Of a DNA stretch of 21,928 nt, positions 17,109-21,928 are shown in pieces. The notes beneath the pieces were generated by a model, which worked only from the letters and a program-made list of their open reading frames with translations, was not told the DNA's origin and made no database searches. Position numbers and translations under genes: made by a program. Numbering within the stretch: the stretch's first letter is position 1; each line of letters opens with the position of its first letter. Origin of the DNA: FEN-1297 sp964498065 (GTDB taxonomy: Bacteria; Bacteroidota; Ignavibacteria; Ignavibacteriales; Ignavibacteriaceae). Where the stretch lies: contig CAZCFZ010000062.1 of the NCBI GenBank assembly GCA_964498065.1, forward strand, positions 1 to 21,928, in the 5' to 3' direction.

Positions 17109-18107
17109 TTATCTAAAAAATAAAACCTCTTTTGTATCTTTATTTCCCTTGACTATTTTATAATCCAACCCGGTTAGATTTTTTATAACATTAACTACTG
17201 TCTGTAAAGAATTTTTTTCGAATTTGACTGTTATTTTTTGTGCTAAAATCGATTGGTCGGCTAATTTGAATTTTATACCGTATGCTCTTCCCAGTTGCTG
17301 CATTACTTTACTTAACGGTTCGTTTTCAAATTTATATATGTTGTCTTTCCAGCCGACTGCCTCTATTGAGTCAAACTTGCCGAACTTAATTACATTATTT
17401 CCCTTGTCATATAACAACTGTTCTTTTGGTTTTAGAACGGTTACTTTATCAATTCTTCCCTTTTCACTCATTGACACTTTTACCTTGCCTTCCAGCAGTG
17501 ATACGGATATAGTCTTATTATCCGGGTATGCCGATACATCAAATTTAGTCCCCAAATCCGTTGTTGTGAGATTTCCTGTATGTACAACGAACGGCTGTTT
17601 ACTATTATGCCGCACCTCAAAATAGGCTTCACCTTTCAAGTATATATCTCTGGTCTTACCATTAAATTGCCTTGGATATTTTAATATACTACCCGCATTC
17701 AGAGTAAACTTAGAACCGTCCGAAAGTGTAATTGTTGATTTTTCTCCGGGTGAAGTAATTTTTTCATACCAGACAACAGCGCCTATTTTCTGATTAAACA
17801 CACCGGAGATATATAATACCCCGGTAGCAAGGACGATGAAAAATATTATTGACGCTGCCATTTTAAGCAGCAACGGTGATTGAAATGCCCGGGCGAAGTA
17901 TCGGTCTTTATCATTTTCGATATTCTTCATTATCCCGGAAAAGATTTTTTCTTCTATTTTTCTTTGATCCCCCATTTCTTTTTCGTTCCATTCACTCGTA
18001 CTATTTTGAAATGATTCAAGATAGTTTTCAAGCAATTCTTTTTCCCGGGCCGAACATTCACCCTTTTTATACTTCTCAATTAAAATTGAAAATTGTTTTA
18101 AGTTCAC
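17109..18107 (-). CDS. FecR-family anti-sigma/regulator protein
   Basis: 332 residues. The start is GTG (18105-18107): an in-frame TAA immediately precedes it, and an AAGAGA Shine-Dalgarno-like stretch lies 7 nt upstream. Order: cytoplasmic N-terminus with a helical LIEKYKKGECSAREKELLENYL-type segment (1-75), one transmembrane helix (about 80-104, MAASIIFFIVLATGVLYISG), periplasmic FecR domain (about 112-205, SDGSKFTLNAGS, GEAYFEV, GTKFDV), and a DUF4974-like C-terminal domain (about 255-330). FecR proteins relay the state of an STN-type TBDR to a cytoplasmic ECF sigma factor. No sigma gene is adjacent: upstream are only a terminator and the subtilase, so the partner must be elsewhere or lost. 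The STN receptors at 14379 and 6837 are the natural partners. Confidence 0.93.
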   Translation of the reverse strand: MNLKQFSILIEKYKKGECSAREKELLENYLESFQNSTSEWNEKEMGDQRKIEEKIFSGIMKNIENDKDRYFARAFQSPLLLKMAASIIFFIVLATGVLYISGVFNQKIGAVVWYEKITSPGEKSTITLSDGSKFTLNAGSILKYPRQFNGKTRDIYLKGEAYFEVRHNSKQPFVVHTGNLTTTDLGTKFDVSAYPDNKTISVSLLEGKVKVSMSEKGRIDKVTVLKPKEQLLYDKGNNVIKFGKFDSIEAVGWKDNIYKFENEPLSKVMQQLGRAYGIKFKLADQSILAQKITVKFEKNSLQTVVNVIKNLTGLDYKIVKGNKDTKEVLFFR

Positions 18108-18134
18108 TTAATTCTCTTAATAATATTATTGATA

Positions 18135-18163
18135 TTTATACTTAAGTAACATGAATATATGAA
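18135..18163 (-). promoter_or_regulatory. Candidate sigma70-type promoter of the FecR gene
   Basis: On the minus strand TTCATA (18158-18163) and TATAAA (18135-18140) are separated by exactly 17 nt. The -10 matches 5 of 6 consensus positions and the -35 matches 4 of 6. It lies between the probable terminator of the subtilase gene and the GTG start, about 28 nt before it. AT-rich DNA gives such matches by chance, and Bacteroidota promoters often differ. Confidence 0.35.
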
Positions 18164-18215
18164 AGGTACTATCCGGCGTGATACTTTTTTTAAATTCATT
18201 TAAAAGATGAAAGGC

Positions 18216-18250
18216 AAAAGGCACAAATGTATTTGGCATTGCGCCTTTTT
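18216..18250 (-). terminator. Probable bidirectional hairpin terminator after the subtilase gene
   Basis: AAAAGGCACAAATG (18216-18229) and CATTGCGCCTTTTT (18237-18250) form an imperfect stem with a 7-nt loop. It has a T-run on the plus strand and a T-rich flank on the minus strand. Located 37 nt past the protease stop, where a terminator is expected. Confidence 0.55.
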
Positions 18251-18289
18251 AACTCTGCCTTTTATTGTACTTCTCATAATCGCCGCTTA
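18243..18289 (-). repeat. Post-T9SS-gene sequence shared with 11903-11952
   Basis: Same ordered words as after the propeller gene (TAAGCG, GATTAT, ACAATAAAA, GGCAGAG, TAAAAAGGC). Here it leads into a hairpin and an intact FecR gene; at 11903 it leads directly into the middle of FecR. By-eye alignment. Confidence 0.65.
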
Positions 18290-21200
18290 TTGCAAAAGGA
18301 TCATCTTCTTAGTACGTACAAAATTTCCGGCCTGAAGTCTATAAAAATAAACTCCGCTTGCCAACCGGTTTGCGTTCCAGATTAACTGATAACTCCCTGA
18401 TTTTTGTATTTCGTCCACCAGCGTCGATATTACTCTTCCCAAAATATCATATACTACCAGCTTTACCTTCGTTTCCTTCGCCAAATCGTACTTGATTGTT
18501 GTACTTGGATTAAAAGGATTCGGGTAATTCTGATACAGTTCAAATCTATTAGGTATAATGCCTGCCGTTTGTTCGATACCCGTAATAGTATTTTGAAAAT
18601 CTACAAGTATATTGTATTTCCTTAAATAATTTGTTCCGCCCGATGTCCACACAATTGAAGGGGAGTAATGTGTGTACGTGTCTGCAGATAGCTGCTTGCC
18701 GAGAAATTCGAGACTTACCGGTACAACTACCGTATCGTTCACCGCAATAGAATCTATTGTCCGGGAAATTGTGCCGACAGGTTTGAAATATTGCGTGGTT
18801 GGAAAGGTAATTACTACGTTCCTTGCTTTGTCACTTCCGAAATTGGTGTAAGATAGGGTATAATTTAATGTATCACCGGTATTAAAATTAACGCTGTCAA
18901 CATTATTCAAAGCGTACGAAGTCATGCGCAGGCGTGCATCCGATTTAATATTATCCGAAGTATTTCCAAAGTAAAATCCCGGGCTGGCATTCAGTTCACA
19001 TTTGTTTCCTTGCGTATCTTCTATTCTTGCCGCCACATCAATAAATCCCTCTGGTAGATAGCCCGGTATTTCCGCATCGTATTCGTTATTGCCGATGTTC
19101 GCTACAGGTAAAATAATTTCAACTCCGGAGGCTAATATCAAAGAAATATTTACCGAACTAACATTATTGTAATGATCGAATGGAATGACGCGAATAATTG
19201 CCGGTTGACCCGGTATAACATTATCTACTGTTTTTCCGCCTGCCGAAACCTGGAGAAGATTGAATGACGGATAAACAACTGAAGCACCTAGAAGATTGAG
19301 TGACCAGTAAATATTTTTATCGGTTAAATTACTTGGTACGTCATATTCAAAATCAGCCGTACATTGACCGGCTTGCCCTAAAATTGTATATGGCTTCGCT
19401 TCGCTTAATATTTGTAACCTGCCGGCATTGTTTTGCATATTGTCAAATTCATATATTGCATACATATCGTCATATCCAGAAAAATGAAAGTTTTGAAAGT
19501 CATGTATCATAAACGGCTTCATGTTGGTTTGCGCTCGATTGTGTGAGAATACCTGAGTTGTAAAGAGAGGCAAATTCCAATATGAGCCGAAAATATCTCT
19601 CTCCTCAATAACCCCATTGAATTGTTTTATACCGCCGTAACTATAACTATTAAATAACCAATTGTTATTACATTTCATAAAGAGCGATCCGTGCCTTATA
19701 TACGTCATATAATCCGGGAAATTGACGTGAGAATTTTGTTCAACTTTAATTGTGTCTCCGGGATTTAGAGTTTCATAATTAAAAGCTGTTGCAAATTCTC
19801 CTCCCATTGCCGACCATGGGTCCAATCCCTTTAGCTCTATCTGATCAAACAAGGCTTCACCTTTATTGTTTAAATTAAAATCCCATGATTGCAAATTCCC
19901 ATAACTAATAGGTGGCCAGTAACCCATACCTATGTAATTTGAAGAATAAAAATATTTGCCATTTGGTTTAGTTTGATATAGACCTTCTTTATTATAATAG
20001 GTATTATCGATTTTAAATGGTATATAAATGCCTGTGCTACTTTGAGTGATCTCAAAACTATTTGATGCGAGTGTCAATGTCATGCTGCTAGACTCAAAAT
20101 TGTACATTTTTTTAAAGTTGGAAGGAGGATTTGTAATATAAGGATCATCATATGAAAGATTAAGATAATAACCAATTAAATTATCTGGACCGGAAGCTAT
20201 TTGAATATCTTTAGGGATTTGTAAACCACTAATAGTTTTTTTTAAGCTGTAATAATCAGCATTACTTATTCCATTTATTTTCTTTTCTATAATGAACGAT
20301 GAATCGAGAGGGGAAATGAATGCTTGTACTGGGTAATTTCGTGCTGTGTATGGCAACCCAGCGCTCCAATCAAGCCAGGTTTTATCACCAATTATATTAT
20401 CATTCGGCAGCTGCAAACGAAGTTCTAAGTACATAGCGGCAATACTATCAAAAGCAACAATATCATTATTAGTATTGTAAAGAGTATCAATTAAACTGTT
20501 GGTTGCTTCGTTATGATCTATAAAAGCATAAGTTAAGCCCACAGCATTATTAATCTTATGATCAATAATATAAAAGTTTTGTTCGCCGAGAGTATCCTGG
20601 CTCATCAAAGTAAGTATCTCGAGAGGAATACCCTGTACAACATTGAACGTGTATTTTGAAATGCCTTCCGATCCATTAAATACCGATGTATATTTTTTAT
20701 TTGTTCTATCTATAAGGCCTACTGTTATTGCAGGTTTATCAAAGATAGCAATAAGCTTAGCGGATTTGATAAAACTAAAGGGAACTGCAGCAATGTCTGA
20801 ATCCGATTCTACCTTTATTGTTCCAAGATAGGCGAAAGGTTCCGACGAAATGATAGGTACGGAAGACGGCACGGATAGGATTGCCTGAATATTTGTTTCT
20901 TCCCCGAGAGTAAGTGAGAATGAGGTTTTATCAAATGTTAAAGCGGCTCCGGCAGGAATTCCATTAAAAACGCTTACTTGTATATTTTGTCTTGTAGAAC
21001 GAAGATTTTTTACAGTTATATCTACAGTATCTTTCCAGGTGTTCTGCTCTAAATCAACCATACCGAAACTAATAATTCCGGGCTCAACTAACATTTTGCT
21101 CACTGCGGCATCCCATGCATCTACAATCCCTTTGCCCTGTGCAAAAACTGAAACTGATTCGCTTAACGAATGAGCAGTATTAACTATTGCCGCTTTTATT

Positions 21201-21928
21201 TCTCCCGGTGTCCACAACGGGTGTTCCTGTTTCAGCAGTGCTGCTACACCGGCAACGTGTGGTGTTGCCATTGATGTGCCTGACATGCTTTCTGTTTGAT
21301 TATTCAAAACGGTAGAAAGGATATTTACCCCCGGTGCTACTACCTCAGGTTTTATAAATGAATTGATAGGATCTGGCCCTGCGGAACTGAAATATGCAAT
21401 GTTATTTAAAGAGTCGCATGCGCCGACCGTTAATGCGGACTCGCTTGTGCCCGGCGAGCTGATTGTTCCGTAACCCAAAGCACCATTGTTGCCTGCCGCA
21501 ATAACCGAAAGTACTCCTGCTTTGGCAGCATTATTTACCGCGCTGTCCAAAGGATTAACAGGAACCGCGGTTCCACCTAAACTCATATTGATAATATTTA
21601 CACCATCATTTGTTTCTGGATTATTATCAGGATCGAGACAATAATCGATACCTGCAATAATATCGGAAGTTAAGCCTGATCCGTTTTCATCCAACACTTT
21701 TACCGCTAGAAACTTGACATCAGGCGCTACCCCGCGTAATGAATCCCCGTTTGCACCGATTATTCCCGCTACATGTGTACCATGCCCGAAGTCATCCATC
21801 GGGTCGCTGTCGTTATTTGCAAAATCGTATCCGCCGATTACGCGAAAAGCAGGACCAAATCCTCCTCCCAACGCCGGGTTGTTGTAGTCTATTCCTGTGT
21901 CGATATCACCAACCAGAACTCCTTTGCC
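18287..21928 (-). CDS. T9SS-sorted subtilisin-like serine protease (S8), N-terminus beyond window edge
   Basis: 1213 residues are visible and the frame is open to the window edge, so signal peptide and propeptide lie outside. Numbered from the edge, the catalytic triad is complete: Asp10 in GDIDTGID, His49 in GHGTHVAG, Ser219 in SGTSMATPHVAG, with oxyanion Asn147 in AAGNNG. The protease domain ends near residue 275 (KGIVDAWDA). A fibronectin-III-like domain follows (about 280-390), then about 600 residues I cannot assign, a DUF11-like Ig domain (about 1010-1100: NTGDTLNYTLSYTNFG), and a C-terminal T9SS type A sorting domain from about 1133 (NYPNPFNPST, VYDILGRV, SGVYFYRLQAGN, KMILLQ). The TTG at 21869-21871 is internal, not a start. 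Predicted role: cell-surface or extracellular protein degradation, possibly feeding the nearby TBDRs. Confidence 0.95.
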   Translation of the reverse strand, partial: GKGVLVGDIDTGIDYNNPALGGGFGPAFRVIGGYDFANNDSDPMDDFGHGTHVAGIIGANGDSLRGVAPDVKFLAVKVLDENGSGLTSDIIAGIDYCLDPDNNPETNDGVNIINMSLGGTAVPVNPLDSAVNNAAKAGVLSVIAAGNNGALGYGTISSPGTSESALTVGACDSLNNIAYFSSAGPDPINSFIKPEVVAPGVNILSTVLNNQTESMSGTSMATPHVAGVAALLKQEHPLWTPGEIKAAIVNTAHSLSESVSVFAQGKGIVDAWDAAVSKMLVEPGIISFGMVDLEQNTWKDTVDITVKNLRSTRQNIQVSVFNGIPAGAALTFDKTSFSLTLGEETNIQAILSVPSSVPIISSEPFAYLGTIKVESDSDIAAVPFSFIKSAKLIAIFDKPAITVGLIDRTNKKYTSVFNGSEGISKYTFNVVQGIPLEILTLMSQDTLGEQNFYIIDHKINNAVGLTYAFIDHNEATNSLIDTLYNTNNDIVAFDSIAAMYLELRLQLPNDNIIGDKTWLDWSAGLPYTARNYPVQAFISPLDSSFIIEKKINGISNADYYSLKKTISGLQIPKDIQIASGPDNLIGYYLNLSYDDPYITNPPSNFKKMYNFESSSMTLTLASNSFEITQSSTGIYIPFKIDNTYYNKEGLYQTKPNGKYFYSSNYIGMGYWPPISYGNLQSWDFNLNNKGEALFDQIELKGLDPWSAMGGEFATAFNYETLNPGDTIKVEQNSHVNFPDYMTYIRHGSLFMKCNNNWLFNSYSYGGIKQFNGVIEERDIFGSYWNLPLFTTQVFSHNRAQTNMKPFMIHDFQNFHFSGYDDMYAIYEFDNMQNNAGRLQILSEAKPYTILGQAGQCTADFEYDVPSNLTDKNIYWSLNLLGASVVYPSFNLLQVSAGGKTVDNVIPGQPAIIRVIPFDHYNNVSSVNISLILASGVEIILPVANIGNNEYDAEIPGYLPEGFIDVAARIEDTQGNKCELNASPGFYFGNTSDNIKSDARLRMTSYALNNVDSVNFNTGDTLNYTLSYTNFGSDKARNVVITFPTTQYFKPVGTISRTIDSIAVNDTVVVPVSLEFLGKQLSADTYTHYSPSIVWTSGGTNYLRKYNILVDFQNTITGIEQTAGIIPNRFELYQNYPNPFNPSTTIKYDLAKETKVKLVVYDILGRVISTLVDEIQKSGSYQLIWNANRLASGVYFYRLQAGNFVRTKKMILLQ

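Noticed and set aside
21869..21871. TTG as start of the protease
   Set aside because: The frame continues upstream to the window edge and includes the catalytic Asp motif GDIDTGID, so the TTG is an internal Leu codon.
1..21928. SusC/SusD polysaccharide-utilisation locus
   Set aside because: No SusD-like gene or glycoside hydrolase is recognisable; the lipoproteins are DUF4249-type and the enzyme is a protease.

Overview
The window is an AT-rich, gene-dense piece of a Bacteroidota-type genome, most likely from Ignavibacteria or a close relative. The evidence is three large secreted proteins ending in a type IX secretion (T9SS) sorting domain with the NYPNPFNP(S/T)T signature, TonB-dependent receptors (TBDRs) with an N-terminal carboxypeptidase-regulatory-like domain, STN-type TBDRs with a FecR regulator, and DUF4249 lipoproteins. 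Every gene I can support is on the minus strand, so the text reads from high to low coordinates. Both ends are cut inside genes: a subtilisin-like protease at the right edge and a DUF4249 lipoprotein at the left edge.

Layout in transcription order. (1) 21928-18287: T9SS-sorted subtilase (N-terminus missing), then a probable terminator (18216-18250) and a candidate promoter (18135-18163). (2) 18107-17109: FecR with a GTG start, and no ECF sigma gene beside it. (3) 17089-17024: palindromic three-way-junction element. (4) 16886-13381: STN-type TBDR overlapping a DUF4249 lipoprotein by four bases, followed after 36 nt by a T9SS-sorted Asp-box propeller protein (13344-11950). (5) 11902-11440: truncated FecR remnant. 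(6) 11321-9504: T9SS-sorted, cysteine-rich beta-helix protein with a textbook Shine-Dalgarno sequence. (7) 9374-6837: second STN-type TBDR. (8) 6769-3806 and 3754-791: two shorter TBDRs sharing a perfect 400-bp repeat. (9) 717-<1: second DUF4249 lipoprotein.

The locus reads as a duplicated unit, [T9SS secreted protein]-[FecR]-[STN TBDR]-[DUF4249], whose second copy has been rearranged. Its FecR lost the 5' half by a junction to the sequence that follows a T9SS gene, a beta-helix gene sits between FecR and the TBDR, and two extra TBDRs separate the TBDR from its DUF4249. The first codons of a DUF4249 gene are still visible in the expected overlapping position at the end of the second TBDR. A reasonable but unproven model is a surface proteolysis and uptake locus: exported protease and binding proteins act at the cell surface, DUF4249 lipoproteins assist the TBDRs, and STN/FecR signalling adjusts expression. 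I see no RNA genes, CRISPR array, transposase or intergenic stretch longer than about 225 bases.
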